Shown: piece after piece, positions 1-13,297 of the stretch
How the letters are laid out: each line of letters opens with the position of its first letter
Position numbering within the stretch: the stretch's first letter is position 1
DNA from: Zygnema cylindricum
Taxonomy: Eukaryota > Streptophyta > Zygnematophyceae > Zygnematales > Zygnemataceae
Length of the DNA stretch: 64,000 nt
NCBI GenBank assembly: GCA_037447655.1
Contig: JBBHKE010001435.1
Coordinates: forward strand, 60,001-124,000
Direction: 5' to 3'
Position numbers and translations under genes: made by a program
Notes under the pieces: model-generated
Told to the model about the DNA's origin: nothing
Databases searched by the model: none
What the model saw: the letters and a program-made list of their open reading frames with translations, nothing else

Positions 1-4
1 GCAG

Positions 5-1830
5 GCCAAAGTGGCCGACTTTGGATTGCTAAAAGACAATCCCACAGGCTCCATGGAGGAGGCTATGAAAAACCCGAGTCGCGGGAACTCCCGGATATAT
101 TGACCCCGAGTATTTTACCAATTTCCAGGTCACAGCGAAAAGTGATGTCTACAGGTAAACGATAAGGATGATAGAAGCACAATTTGACCTAAAGTTCTCA
201 CTTTTATCAAGATGAAGATTTGCCTTTTTGCTTACTTTTTTTTTCACTCTTCTTGGTTTTAACTCTTTTTTACTATAGCTTTTTGGTTTTGACTTTTTTT
301 GGGTTTTGTTTGTATAAGACAAAGTCGAGAGATTGAACAGGAAGATCATGTGGCCAGTCTTTGGAAATTTATCCATTTTCAAGAGTATTATGTTTTTTTT
401 TTTATAACTATTATTAAAACAAAGGCCGAGGAAATCTATGGGTGATATTTGGCTATCATTCAATCAGTCATTATTTTTTGCAACGAGTGTTTCTCGGATA
501 CTAAAAAGAGTGGGGAGGAGGAGGTTGAGGAGAGAGAGGGGGGGAGGGGAGAGGGAGGAGATGAGGGACGGGGAGGGAAGGGTGAAAGGGGGAGTGGGGG
601 ATGGGGAGGTGGATGGGGTGAGGGGGAGGGGGTGGGGGGAGAGGGAAGAAACGGGGAAGGAGATTGAGAGGGGCAGGTAAAACGCAAGGGGGAGGGATTA
701 GGAGAGGGAGAGGGAGTCTGAGTGAAAGGAGATAAATGGATTTATTACTCTTCTCACTACATCTTGGACTGGCGTATGGCTGGAAAGTAGCATGGACCAC
801 ACTATAATGGTTAGGAAGAAACTGAGGAAAGCCAGCATGGATAATAGTCCATGTACATTTTAGCTTCTTAATACTACGGGCTACTCTTATTTATATATGT
901 GTTCCTCTGACTTTGGCCACCTCAATCTAGTGGGATTTTACACCATGTATTTTTCTTTGATTCGGAGATCTGGAGGTGTGGGGGGAGGATAATTGTGATA
1001 ATAATGATAGGGAATGTAATAATAAAGCAATGGATATAACAATATTGGGGTTTATGTCTTCGGGTGTCCCATTGGTGCAGTTTTGGAGTGGTTCTATTTG
1101 AGCTTATCACGGGGAGAACAGCATTAGTTAAAGAGCTCGAGACAGGAGAAAATCCGGATATCCCAACTCTTACTAGTTTGGTCAGTTGGGTAAGTTTTTG
1201 GACGCCAAATTGAACTTCTCCAAAACAAACTCCAATGTTTGAAACGCCGCCTTTTAAAGATTGTTGAAAACACCTGTTAAATTTTTTCATTGCTGATTCG
1301 CTAGAAGGTGCAGTTTACAACTAATTTAAGGAATCTGAATTGAAAAAAAACATTCCCATTTCATAAATTTTTCTCTTAACCGCTCATCCAATCCTCGACC
1401 ACCGTCCTTCAATCCAAAATCAATCCCAACACCTTCTCCCACACTTTAACATAGTCAAAACAATAAACATTCCAAAAAGCTTTCTCACTTTCCCAAACAC
1501 ACGTTTCTTCATTTTCTGCAGGTCCAACCGTATTTGACAAATATTGGCCCCGTTGTTGACCCACGAATGGGAAATTATCACGAAGTGGCGATGAATATGC
1601 TGGTAAAAATTGCGGCGGTTTGTACCGAAAGAGCTGCAAAATATCGTCCTCAAATGGATGAAGTTTCCCGTCGTCTCGGGCAAACGAAATGTTTAATGCT
1701 TGGAATTGATGAAAGTCAGGTGACAACTGAAGAGTCACCATCTGATAGACGTTATGATAGGTATTCAGACCAGCCATTGGGAGTAAATTCCAATATTGCC
1801 CCGATGTCAGTTTCTTTTGGGGGACGGTAA
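5..1830 (+). pseudogene. 3' end of an LRR receptor-like kinase, plus-strand paralogue (partial, frameshifted)
   Basis: Three exons are visible: 5-154, 1081-1189 and 1522-1830, each bounded by AG and GT where an intron adjoins. Exon 5-154 encodes the DFG activation segment ([13 protein letters not shown]) and is homologous to exon 32 of the minus-strand kinase in this window. Exon 1081-1189 encodes FGVVLFELITGRTALV and exon 1522-1830 the C-terminal kinase lobe (ERAAKYRPQMDEVSRRLGQ) and a Ser-rich tail ending in FGGR and TAA. The first exon is 150 nt where its paralogue is 149 nt: one extra A near 85-90 shifts the frame and gives an early TGA. The rest of the gene lies outside the window to the left. 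It is either a pseudogene or carries a sequencing error; the two later exons are open. Confidence 0.85.
155..1080 (+). other. intron of the plus-strand kinase fragment with a polypurine tract
   Basis: This stretch separates the activation-segment exon from the next kinase exon. Positions about 488-727 are almost pure G/A on the plus strand. Reading frames through the tract are low complexity and are not considered genes. The same intron of the minus-strand paralogue also carries a G/A tract. Confidence 0.7.
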
Positions 1831-2363
1831 AAAAAATGTCAATTAGAGGAAAGTCTCACAAAGGGTGGAGATTTGGGGCTGGAAAGAGAGGGAAACAGTA
1901 CAAATATCGGTTGAAGTGAAGAGGGAGAATGGGTTGGAAAGAAAAGGATTGTCCGGAATTAGTGACGATTCGGGATCTCTTCAACTGTTTTATTTGTTTA
2001 GGTTTGATGGCTTGGTATTTAGCACCCCAAAATCTTTTTCCTGATTATTGATGACTACCGTAGTTAGTTATTTTTTGTATTTATTGTAATTTTTTCTTTA
2101 TTTATTATCATTATATCTTTTATATCATAGTGTATTATTCAATGGGTGTCAAGAAGGGACTGTGACACAGGATATAATAGTGTGAGGAAAGCTAACTGTT
2201 TACTTTTTGAACTTGTCTTTGTTCAGCTCTAAAAAAAAAAAAAACGGAATAAAAAAAGGAGTAGAGCTAATTTGTATGCTGTTCAAACTTCAATTCTGTG
2301 TCATTTTTGGAAATTTAGATTTTTACCGAATTTTTGTACTATACTTTTAATTACTAAACCGTA
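1831..2363. other. 3' flank of the plus-strand kinase fragment
   Basis: AT-rich sequence following the kinase stop codon, probably 3' UTR and flank. No gene is seen before the start of the duplicated segment at about 2364. Confidence 0.5.
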
Positions 2364-5300
2364 GTTTTCGCTGTGAATACGGGTTCCTGATTCAGAAAAC
2401 GAAGAAATGGATGGTAGGGTTCAAATCTTTTCATTTCTCAAAATAATAAGTATAATTTAGACAAAAAAACAGGATGGCAAACTACGTTAGTACATAGAAG
2501 GAAGAAAACTGCTAAATAAATGTGAACAATGTCACGCGAGATAAAAAAGTAAAAATTCCAGAAACACTGCGAACACCAAACGCCAAAAAGTACAAAGGAA
2601 ATGGCGAAAAAAACTAACCAAGAAAAAACACCCAAAAACAAAAATTAAATCAGCAAAAACGTCCAAACCAACATCTGGCGGATCTGAACTTCCTTAAAGA
2701 TGACTCACCCTAAAGTACCGCCTATGCCCATTGGAGCCCATTGAGGGAGGTTTGTAAACCGACGACCATTTATCACCACAATAGTAAATTGGAAAAGGAC
2801 GGAAATGTACTGTAAAGCCACATTCAAACTATGAGGAGAAGGCGTCATGGGCATAAAAGGTGGAGGGCTCTTCTTTTCCCTTCTCGAACATATATCAAGC
2901 ACAAGTGGGTTTCTTTTCTCCAAAGCGATGTCCAAATAACCAAAATATCTTTACCGGCATCCAAGTTTAATCATCCATATCATCAACTCGGGTAATCTTA
3001 CTCCTCTGTTTATACCAGTGTGTCATTCTACTATGTTGAGCCGCTCAAGCCACTATTACAAGAGGCGAGGCGAGGCTCATACGTCAAGCATCATCAAGTA
3101 CACCAATATTATTTCAACGCAAAAGGATTATTTGTGACACGTGACATCGAGCAAGATCAATAGTAGTGATAGCATCTTGAACAGTCTTTGCAATACCATG
3201 TCCAACACTGTCGTGTGCCTAAATCATCTCTTCCCATGGGAGCAATAAAAAAAAAAGAAACCATTACGCTCAAAGAGGATAGTTGCCCAAGCAGACAAGT
3301 GAGAAGAGGTAAGGCAAATGAGGGAGGTCAAACCTAAACCGAAGAGAGGTGGTAACTTATGAAGTGTAAAATGAATAATAAAAAGAATGGGAGTAGCCAC
3401 CAACAAAGCTCCGAAGTCAAGGCCCCTATTAAGAGATAAGTTGGAAATAAAAAGTGTTAGAAGGAAACACCTTGAGAAGCTCAGATCGAGTGTAATAATC
3501 AATTCTTGGACCCGTCTAGCTGGTTCTCAAACGAGGGAGGAAAAAGGCACCTTCAACAAAAAAATGGGAGGACGAAAGCATGTTGCGGCAAAAATAGACA
3601 TCTTAAAAGGGAGGTCACCCTCTAAAACACGAGGTGCGGTGGGGGCAAGAAAAAAAATATCCCAAACCAGAAACAACAACACACCAATGGCAAGAAAAAA
3701 AATATCCCTAACTAGAAACAACAACACACCAATGACGATGCAGTAAGCCACCATCTCCTATATATGTTTTCCCTGTCACACGCACTCTAGGGATGAAAGG
3801 TATCCCTGAGCAGAGATGGAAATAGATGTTCACATTCTTGCTGAAAAGTCCATTTCTCGATCAAAAGCCATCTGTCCTAGCAAAGTGGAGGAAATCGAAG
3901 AGATGATCATAGAAGGTGAAGGGGGATGAAGTAAATAAATGCGTGAGAGGCCAAGTGCCTGTGAGGTTAAAATTTTGGTTTGTGTATCACCTCGTCGAAT
4001 GAGCAAAAGCCACTGGAGAATAAGTAGCCTGACGAGGTCTTCTTTATGAGAAAAATCATTCTAAAGAGTCGGGTCAAGTAAGCAGGCTACAAATGAATTT
4101 AAACCCAATGAAAAATCATAACCACACAACATGCTCCCAGGAGTTCAAACACAGTTAACATAATGACACTTGTAGATGACCTCGGACGGAGGCAGTTGCT
4201 TAGCATTCGATAGGGGAACCAAAGACGAAGGGAGTTTAGAAGATGACTTGGCGTCAAACTCAAATGGTGAAATACTGAAAAGATTGTAGGCTGGACAACA
4301 TGGTCCATAGGGCCGATGGTGTATCAACCACTAAAGGGACGCGATATGACGGGAAACCGAAAGAAAAATCCGTAATGCAATGAAATAAAAGGTCTTCATA
4401 ATGGGTCAGGTTGTTGAATGTCCACCGTAGAGGAGAGGAAACTACACCACTCTTAGAAGAGATAATGTTGTACGATGCGAAGTATAAAATGCTTGTATGA
4501 TTGGGAAGCGCTTGGCAGTAGATGCGAGCTTTATGGTGAGCTTCGGAAAAAAAATGTCCTAGTCAATAAAATGAAAACCATTCAGAACAGAACCCAAACA
4601 AAAACCACGGCCACGGCCACGGTCACAACATTTCTCCCACAAGGTAAGGATGATCGCTCATATGGCTTGGAGATAGCCAAAAAGTCAAAGCGAATAGATC
4701 ACCAAACTATTGGGGAAGATTTGTACAGGCGGTGAAGGAATAGACACAAAAGAACATATGAAAATTTGCCATCTAACTCAAAGAGCAACACATCAAGAAA
4801 CTACTCGTAAACCATTCTGAAAGGGCCGGCCCATTAAGAGATGTGAAAAAGTAGAGAGTGCCTTCAAAAAGGCATTATGATATGGAGAGGATTTAGACAC
4901 TCAAAAGGGTGTCTCAAAGGGGACAAGGGAGTGGGAGTTGGCAGATGGAGAGCACGGAGTGCCATGGCTATTTGAAAATTAGGGAGGGACGAGAGAGGCG
5001 TACAACTTGGGAGGGCTCCCTATAACCACCAAAATCACTTGCAAGATGAAAGGAGTAAGAGATAACAAATGAAAAGGGCAAGAGATGGGGCAGAGTGGAT
5101 GGGCACTATAAATTTTTGTGACTCGTACACGTCGTGAGCCATGTAGGGCTTTCCAAGTTGTGACAAAATTGGTGTTACTAGCCAAGGAGTAATGTCCACG
5201 TCAAACAACATTCTCCCTTTGCCTTCTTTTGACCTCCGTAGTTGTCGCGCTTTTGTGTTGTGTTTTTAAGTTGTTTGAATTTATTCATTCGCTTTATTAG

Positions 5301-6887
5301 ATTAGGCTCGTACATATCTTACATTCAAATTATACGTTCGAATGAATGCAGATTTTGACGATATTGTGAGGTAGACATTGATCCACCGCGACTATCAGCA
5401 GCACTGGTTGTCAACTTAGTGTATCAAAAGAGGACCACTGAAAAAAAGTACAAATCGACTATCAACGAAGCCCGGTTGTTATTCAACAGGATTTTTTTTA
5501 GGGTGTCTTCGCTGTTAAATTTTGGAAATTTCATTGTCGGTTTTGTGTTAGCTGATGTTTCCACGTCCTTAGTTTGTCATCATTGTTCTTGATTTTCTAT
5601 TCACGGTGTTCTTTACAATTCATTTGTTTGATTTTATGCGAAATTTTTCATTTGCGTTTTTACTTTTACTTTTTTTATTTGGTCCAGGTACTCATATGAA
5701 TTGTTAAATATACCTTCGCAAGGACAATAAAAGTTCGTTAGCTTCAGAACCCTTTAGATTGTTCACCATCACCCGTCTACGAAGAGCGTTACATAGTCGT
5801 TGAGTATGAATGCTCTAGAATATGCATACGGTAATTTTGGCATTCAAAATATAAACGAGAAAACTATGACATGTGAATCAAACGTAAATGAAATACCTAA
5901 ATGAAAATCATGGAAAAGAAAAGGAAAAAAACAAATCAATGGATTGTACAGTCAGACCGAAGTGGAAGTTAACAACGGAAACAAGGTCACATGTCAAGCA
6001 TTATCCCTGCTTACAATTTTTCAGTTTTCATTCTTAATTATGCTTTTGGCTCTTACATGTTAACATACATCGAGAAACAACTCTAACAATTTTAAAGCAT
6101 TTTTTATCAAACAAAAGTTTCGTCAAAAAAATCTCTAGAAACAACTCTCATGTGAACAATAATTTAAAAATCACATAATCAATTTTTTTGTTTTTAAAAA
6201 AAGTCAAGTACTGAAAAATAAATATGAAGGATGATCACAAAAGATATTTGGTACTTGGAATGAGAGAATCACCCCAAGAAGCACCTTGACAAGTAAGTAA
6301 AAGGAATATCAAAGCAAAAGTTATGAGAAAGATAGAAATCTGGTTCACTAAAAACAAAAAACAACTTCAAACTAAGTCTTGCCTTTCACTACCAAAAAGT
6401 TGAACAGAGGCATAATTTAAACTTTAAACTTATTTGATTAATCATGACTCTCATGTTTAGTTATTTGCCATTCTTCGTTATTTTTAATTTGTTTAATTCA
6501 GGTCACTTTTTCTAACACCAACAGCTTAAAGCGTGAAATAAAGTGATAATTATTTTTACCGCGAAGAAACTAAAGGCAATACATCTACTACTTAAAGATG
6601 CATAACACACTTCAGAAAACAAACAAGTTTTTGAACTGTGAATCATCTCCTCCACTGACTCACTCTTGCAACCAAATCCTTCTTTAAACTCATAATAATC
6701 CCTTCCTCTCCCCTCCCTCCCCTCACCTCCCCTCCCCTCCTCCCACTCATTCCCCTCCCACTCACTGCCCTCCAAACTCGAATCCCTTTTTTCGAAAGAA
6801 ACCCATCCTTTCCCTCCCGGCAACCTAAGAAAACGACCTAAGAATACCGATATTTTCCACCAATCTGTCTTAGCAGTCGACCGTTTA
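2364..6887. other. non-coding part of duplication copy A
   Basis: About 4.5 kb downstream of the minus-strand kinase stop. Short open frames here (for example 2705-2935 and 3224-3502, minus) have counterparts at 8614-8844 and 9193-9429 in copy B, but they are broken by stops, match no family I recognise and look like decayed repeats. Confidence 0.5.
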
Positions 6888-7211
6888 CTATCGACCACCA
6901 TAACTCTCCGACAAAGGAGCGAGATTGCTCTTACTCGTTGACGAGAAGTTCGTGTATTTTGCGGAATGGGAGGAGAGAGAGCCCCCGGCATCGCTGTCTT
7001 CATGAGAAGAAACGTCGGTTTCCTCGACTCCAAGGAAAATATTTTTGGCCTGACCGAGTCTACGTGCGACTTCATCCATGGCGGGTCGATATCTTGCGGC
7101 TCTCTCGGTACAAACTGTCGCGATTTTTACCAACATTTTCATCGCTCCATCGTGATAATCTCCCATCCTCGGGTCCACAATTGGGCCAATGTCGTTGAGG
7201 AAAGGTTGCAC
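6888..7211 (-). CDS. distal (intact) copy of the last LRR-RLK exon
   Basis: This exon encodes the C-terminal kinase lobe and tail: [13 protein letters not shown], then [20 protein letters not shown], then a Ser-rich tail ending in YGGR and TAG. The acceptor CAG lies at 7212-7214. Length is 324 nt and the frame is open. It pairs in phase with exon 7693-7798. Its duplicate at 12975-13297 lacks one T and is frameshifted, so this distal copy is the only coding-competent version of the exon. Confidence 0.85.
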   Translation of the reverse strand: MQPFLNDIGPIVDPRMGDYHDGAMKMLVKIATVCTERAARYRPAMDEVARRLGQAKNIFLGVEETDVSSHEDSDAGGSLSSHSAKYTNFSSTSKSNLAPLSESYGGR

Positions 7212-7692
7212 CTGGGGAAAAAGAAAACAAAAAAAGAAGAGTATTTGTCACAGGATTTTACAATTGGAGGGATTTTTATAGACATATGTATATGTACACA
7301 TTCCAGAGGATTTTGTATTTGGAAGAATTTACATATAATAACACTTATGCTGTGTATATACATCGCTTCTTTATCGGGAAAAGTGCAAACAGGAGTGTGA
7401 CGAATATGACTCTTTCTTCCATTATCCTTTTTGTCCAATAAATGCATATCGTTGTCAGTTCTTGGGTGTTTCAAAAATCGACACATGACCCAGAAACTAA
7501 TATTGGATAAGGCAAAGCATATTAAGCATTTTGACGTCCCCTATATTCTGGCATTGACAACAATCAACAGGAAAGAACATACAAATAAAAAGTAGAACAA
7601 AACAAACAAACAAACAAACCAAACGAACAAACCAACAAATCGACAAACCAACAACCGAACGATTAAAAGTTACTAGGATATGTAAAACTTAC

Positions 7693-7798
7693 CCAGTTGG
7701 CCAAAGTGGTCACGTTGGGAATGTCGGGGTCGGTGGTCGTCTCCTCTTTGATGAGAGCCGAGCGAGCCGTAATGAGCTCAAAAAGTACAACTCCAAAA
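7693..7798 (-). CDS. distal (intact) copy of the penultimate LRR-RLK exon
   Basis: A 106-nt exon with donor GTAAGT and acceptor CAG. It encodes [19 protein letters not shown] and ends at TLANW, kinase subdomains IX-X. It joins in phase with the upstream activation-segment exon (…DVY, split Ser codon) and with the exon at 6888-7211. The run of five A on the plus strand at about 7780-7784 keeps the frame; the other copy has four. Confidence 0.85.
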
Positions 7799-7830
7799 CT
7801 GCCCAAAAGACAAAGACAAGCGTCGTCATT

Positions 7831-7938
7831 GCCATGGAGAGGGAGAGGGAGAGAGAAATGGGGAGGGATAGGGAGAGGGAGAGGGAGAGTGGGGAGCGGG
7901 AGTGGAGGGAAGGGAGGGAAAGGAAGAGGAGGGGAGGG
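7831..7938. repeat. polypurine (GA) tract next to the assembly gap
   Basis: G/A-rich on the plus strand. It corresponds to the tract at 13944-13996 plus 14252 onward in copy B and retains the empty site GAGAGTGGGGAGC at about 7885-7900, where copy B has the 245-bp insertion. Confidence 0.8.
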
Positions 7939-7948
7939 NNNNNNNNNN
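7939..7948. other. assembly gap (10 N)
   Basis: Ten consecutive N bases inside a polypurine tract at the junction between the two duplicate copies. The true distance and join are unknown, so the duplication structure depends on the assembly. Confidence 0.99.
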
Positions 7949-8272
7949 GTTTGGAGAGAGTTACCCGAGGTTACCCGTATCCCCATTGTAATCCCACTCG
8001 GTGGAAAATCCTTCAAATCAATGCGGTCTACAACCAAACCTACAAAAACGACTAAAATCAAAAACAAAAACTCAAAAGAAAAGAACCAATCAAAAAAAGC
8101 GGCAAAGGAAACAAGAAAAACCGCAAAACACAAGCGTCACAAAAACCAGAAAAATAAAAAAATAGAGTGCACTGTAACAACTGTAAATAAAGCGTCAAAA
8201 GAAGGAAGATACATGATTGCATCAAACGGTAGGAAAAAAACAGATTTAATATGAATAACAAAACTCTCCATT
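7949..8272. other. single-copy spacer between duplicates
   Basis: About 320 bp present only here, A-rich on the plus strand. No gene is recognised. Confidence 0.5.
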
Positions 8273-11200
8273 GTTTTCGCTGTGAATACGGGTTCCTGAT
8301 TCAGAAAACAAAGAAATGGATGGTAGGGTTCAAATCTTTTCATTTCTCAAAACAATAAGTATAATTTAGACAAAAAAAGGATGGCAAACTACGTTAGTAC
8401 ATAGAAGGAAGAAAACTGCGAAATAAATGTCAACAATGTCACGTGAGATAAAAAAATAAAAAGACCAAAAACACTGCGAACACAAAACGCCAAAAAGAAC
8501 AAAGGAAACGGCGAAAAAAACTAACCAAGAAAAGAAAACTCAAAAACAAAAACTAAAATCAGCAAAAACATCCAAACCAACATCTGGCGTAACTAAACTT
8601 CCTAAAAGGTGGCTCACCCTAATGTTACCCCTATGCCCATTGGAGCCCATTGAGAGAGGTTTGTGAACTGACGACCATCTATCACCACAATAGTAAATTG
8701 GAAAAGGACGGAAATGTACTGTAAAGCCACATTCAAACTATGAGGAGAAGGTGTTTTGGGCATAAAAGTTGGAGGGCTCTCCTTATCCCTTCTCGAACAT
8801 GTATCGAGCACAAGTGGGTTTATTTTCTCCAAAGCGAAGTCCATATAACCGAAATATCTCTACCGGCATCCAAGTTTAATCATCCATATCATCAACAAGG
8901 GTAATCTGACTCCTCTGTTTATACGACAGTGTCATTCTAGTATGTTTAGCCGCTTAAGCCACTACTACAAGAGGCGAGGCGAGGCTCATACGTCAAGCAT
9001 CATCAAGTAAGCCAATATTATTTCAAGGCAAAGGGATAATTTGTGATAAGTGACATCGAGCAAGATTACCCGCCTCTACATCAATAGTAGTGATAGCATC
9101 TTGAATAGTATTTGCAATGCATCTCCAACACTGTCGTGTGCCTAAATCATTTCTTCCCATAGGAGCGATAAAGAAAATAGAAACCATTACGCTCAAAGAG
9201 GATAGTTTCCCAAGCAGACAAGTGAGAAGAGGTAGAGAGGGCAAATGAGGGAGGTCATACCTAAACCGGAGAGAGGTGTTAACTTATGAAGTGTAAAATG
9301 AATAATAAATAGAATGGGAGTAGCCACCAACAAGGCTCCGAAATCAAGGCCCATATTAAGAGATAAGTTGGGAATAAAAAGTGTTAGAAGGAAACACCTT
9401 GAGAAGCTCAGGTCGAGTGTAATAATCAATTCTTGGACGTGTCTAGCTGGTTCTCAAACGAGGGAGTAAAAAGGCACCTTCAACAAAAAACTGGGAGGAA
9501 GAAAGCATGTTGCGGCAAAAATATATATCTTTAAAGAGAGGTCACCCTCTAAAACACGAGGTGTGGTGGGGGCAAGAACAAAATAATCCCAAACCAGAAA
9601 CAACAACACACCAGACGATGCAGTAAGCCACCATTTCCTTTACATGTTTTCCCTGTCACACGTACCCTAGGGATGAAAGGTATCCCTAAGCAGAGATGGA
9701 AATAGATGTTCACATTCTTCCTGAAAAGTCCATTTCTTGATCAAAAGCCATCTGTCCTAACAAAGTGGAGGAAATCAAAGAAATGATCATAGAAGGTGAA
9801 GGGGGATGAAGTAAATAAATGCGTGAGAGACCAAGTGCCTGTGAGGTTAAATTTTTTGTTTGTGTATCACCTCGACAAATGAGCAAAAGCCACTTGAGAA
9901 ATGGTAGCCTGACGAGGTCTTCTCTATGAGAAAAATCATTCTAAAGAGTCGGGTTAAGTAAGCAAGTTACAAATGAATTTAAACCCAATGAACAATCATA
10001 ACCGCCCAACATGCTCCCAGGAGTTCAAACACAGTTAATACAATGACACTTGTGGATGACCTCGGGTGGAGGCAGTGCTTAGCATTCGATAGGGGGACCA
10101 AAGATGAAGGGAGTTTAAAGATGACTTGGCATCAAACGTGAAACACTGAAAAGATTGTAGGCTGGACAACATGGTCCATAACTCAACCACTAAAGGGACG
10201 CGATAAGACCGGAAACCAAAAGAAAAATTCGTAATGCAATGAAATAAAAGGTCTTCGTATGGGTCGGGTTGTTGAATATCCACTGTAGAGGAGAGGAAAC
10301 TACACCACTCTTAGAAGAGAATGTTGTACGAGGCGAAGTATAAAATGCTCGTATGATTGGGAAGAGCTTGGTAATAGATGCGAGCTTTATGGTGAGCTTT
10401 GGAAAAAAAATGTCCCGGTCAATAAAATGAAAACCAGACCATTCAGAATAGACACCTACGGGATAACCTAGTGTGGATGTACATCCTTCAAAGCCCGAAA
10501 ATTATGGACCACGGCTCCTCAAACTTCCAAAAGTAGCAACCTTAAATTAGCAACCTTAAACGAACACAGTGAGAAGCTATCTCGTAAAACAAACTTTAGT
10601 TGAATGCAATTAGCATTGGCCAACCAAATGAAACAACATTTCTCCCACAAGGATAGGATTATCGCTCCATGTAGCTTGGATATAGCCACAAAGTCAAAGT
10701 GAGTAGATCACCAAACTATTGTGGAAGATTTCTACGGGAGGTGAAGGAATAGACACAAAGGAACATATGAAAATTTGCCATCTAACTCAAAGGGCAACAC
10801 ATCAAGAAACTACTCGTAAACCATTATGAAAGGGCCAGCCCATTAAGAGATGTGAAGAAGTAGAGAGTGCCATCAAAAAGGCATTATGATATAGAGGATT
10901 TCTGGACAAAAGGGGGGCTCTGGGATGGACGACAGAGCACGGAGTGCCATGGTTGAAAACTAGGAGGAGAGAGGCGCAACCTGAGAGGGCCCCTGTTCAA
11001 ATCGCAAGAGAACACAGAAAAGGGCAAGAGCACTATAAATTTTTGTGACTCGTACCCATCGTGAGCCATGTAGGGCTTTCCAAGCTGTGACATAATTGGT
11101 GTTACTAGCCAGGGAGTAATGTCTACGTCAAACAACATTTTCCATTTGCCTTCTTTTGTCCTCCATAGTTGTCGCGCTTTTGTGTTTTGTTTTTAGGTTG

Positions 11201-12974
11201 TTTGAATTTATTCATTCGCTTTATTAGATTAGGCTCGTACATATCTTACATTCAGATTATACGTTTGAATGAAAGCAGATTTTGACGATATTGTGAGGTA
11301 GACATTGATCCACCGCGACAATCGGCAGCACTGCTTGTCAACTTAGTGTATCAAAAGAGGACCACTGAAAAAAAGTACAAATCGACTATCAACGAATCCC
11401 GGTTGTTTTCAATAGGATTTTTTTTAGGGTGTCTTCGCTATTAAATTTTGGAAATTTCATTGTCGGTTTTATGTTAGTTGATATTTCCTCGTCCTTAATT
11501 TGTCATCATTGTTCTTGATTTTCTATTTGCAGTGTTCTTTACAATTCATTTGTTTGATTTTATGCAATATTTTTCATTTCCGTTTTTACTTTTACTTTTT
11601 TTATTTGGTCTGGGTACTCATGAGTACATCAAGGAATTTTGCCCTAATGCTTAAGATGAAACATACATCGTTTGGGCAAAACGTATATAAATGTGTCCAA
11701 AAACCATATGAATTATTAAATATACCCTCACAACGACAAGAAAACTTCGTTAGCTTCAGAACCCTACAGATTCTTCACCATCACCCGTCTCTCAACATAG
11801 CTCGTTACATAGTCGTTGAGTATGAATGGTCTAGAATATGCATACGGTAATTCTGGCGTTCAAAATATAAACAAGAAAACTATGGGTTCATATGAATCAA
11901 ACGTAAATGAGATACTTAAATGAAAATCATGGAAAAGAAAAGGAAAAAAACAAATCAATGGATTGTACAGTTAGACCGAAGTGGAATTTAACAACAGAAA
12001 CAAGGTCACATGTCAAGCATTATCCCTGCTTACAATTTTCCAGTTTTCATTCTTAATTATGTTTTTGGCTCTTATAGTTTAACATGTATAGGATGTTTGT
12101 CAAGATGCATTATCATATTATAACACTAATTATATTAGAGGTTTCTTTTATATCATATTCAGTTTAGTTGCATCAAATATACATGTAAGAAATGTACACT
12201 TTTCTGTTTGTAGCATGTAAACATCGAGAAACAGCTCAAACAATTTTAAAGCATTTTTTATCAAACAAAAGTTACGTCAAAAAGATCCCTAGAAACAACT
12301 CTCATGTGAACAATATATGAAAGATCACATAATCAATTTTTTTTGTTTTGAAAAAAGTCAAGTACTGAAAAATAAACATGAACGATGATCACAAAAGATA
12401 TTTGGTACTTGGAATGAGAGAATCACGACAAGAAGTACCTTTTGGGAATATCAAAGCAAAAGTTATGAGAAAGATAGAAATCTGGTTCACTAAAGACAAA
12501 AAACAACTTTAAACTAAGTCTTGCCTTTCACTACCAAAAAGTTGAACCGAGACATCATTTAAACTTAAAACTTATTTGATGAATCATGACTCTCATGTTT
12601 AGTTATTTGCCATTCTCCGTTATTTTTAATTTGTTTAATTCAGGTCACTTTTTCTAACACCAATATCTTAAAGAGTGAAATAAAGTGATAATTATTTTTA
12701 CCGCGAAGAAACTAAAGGCAATATATCTACTACTTAAAAATGCAAAACACACTTCAGAAAACCAACAAGGAACCATCTCCTCCATTGACTCACTCTTGCA
12801 ACCCAATCCTTCTTCAAACTCATAATAATCCCTTCCCCTCCCCCCCACTCACTTCCCTCCCAACTCGAATCCCTTTTTTCTATAGAAACCCATCCCTCCC
12901 CTCCCGGCAACCTAAGAAAACGACCTAAGAATACCGATATTTTCCACCAATCTGTCTTAGCAGTTGACCGTTTT

Positions 12975-13297
12975 CTATCGACCACCATAACTCTCCGACA
13001 AAGGAGCGAGATTGCTCTTACTCGCCGACGAAAAGTTTGTGTATTTTGCGGAACGAGAGGAGAGAGAGCCCCCGGCATCGCTATCTTCGTGAGAAGAAAC
13101 GTCGGTTTCCTCGACTCCAAGGAAAATATTTTTGGCCTGACCGAGTCTACGAGCGACTTCATCCATGGCGGGTCGATATCTTGCGGCTCTCTCGGTACAA
13201 ACTGACGCAATTTTTACCAACATTTCATCGCTCCATCGTGATAATCTCCCATCCTTGGGTCCACAATCGGGCCAATATCGTTGAGGAAAGGTTGCAC
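12975..13297 (-). pseudogene. LRR-RLK exon 34 (last exon, proximal copy, frameshifted)
   Basis: This is the homologue of 6888-7211 but 323 nt long instead of 324. The plus strand reads ACATTTCATCG where copy A reads ACATTTTCATCG, so one T is missing at about 13222-13226. Downstream of that point the frame again reads [19 protein letters not shown]. Confidence 0.85.

Larger units (their letters stand above)
2364..7938. repeat. segmental duplication, copy A
   Basis: From GTTTTCGCTGTGAATACGGG onward this segment is repeated in the same order and orientation from 8273. Many single-base differences and indels separate the copies. Copy A lacks two stretches present in copy B, around 11620-11705 and 12085-12225. 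It contains the distal, intact pair of terminal kinase exons (6888-7211 and 7693-7798, minus). It ends in a G/A-rich tract at the ten-N gap. Confidence 0.9.

Noticed and set aside
438-687. Overlapping open frames in both strands
   Set aside because: They run through a polypurine tract; composition alone explains the lack of stops.
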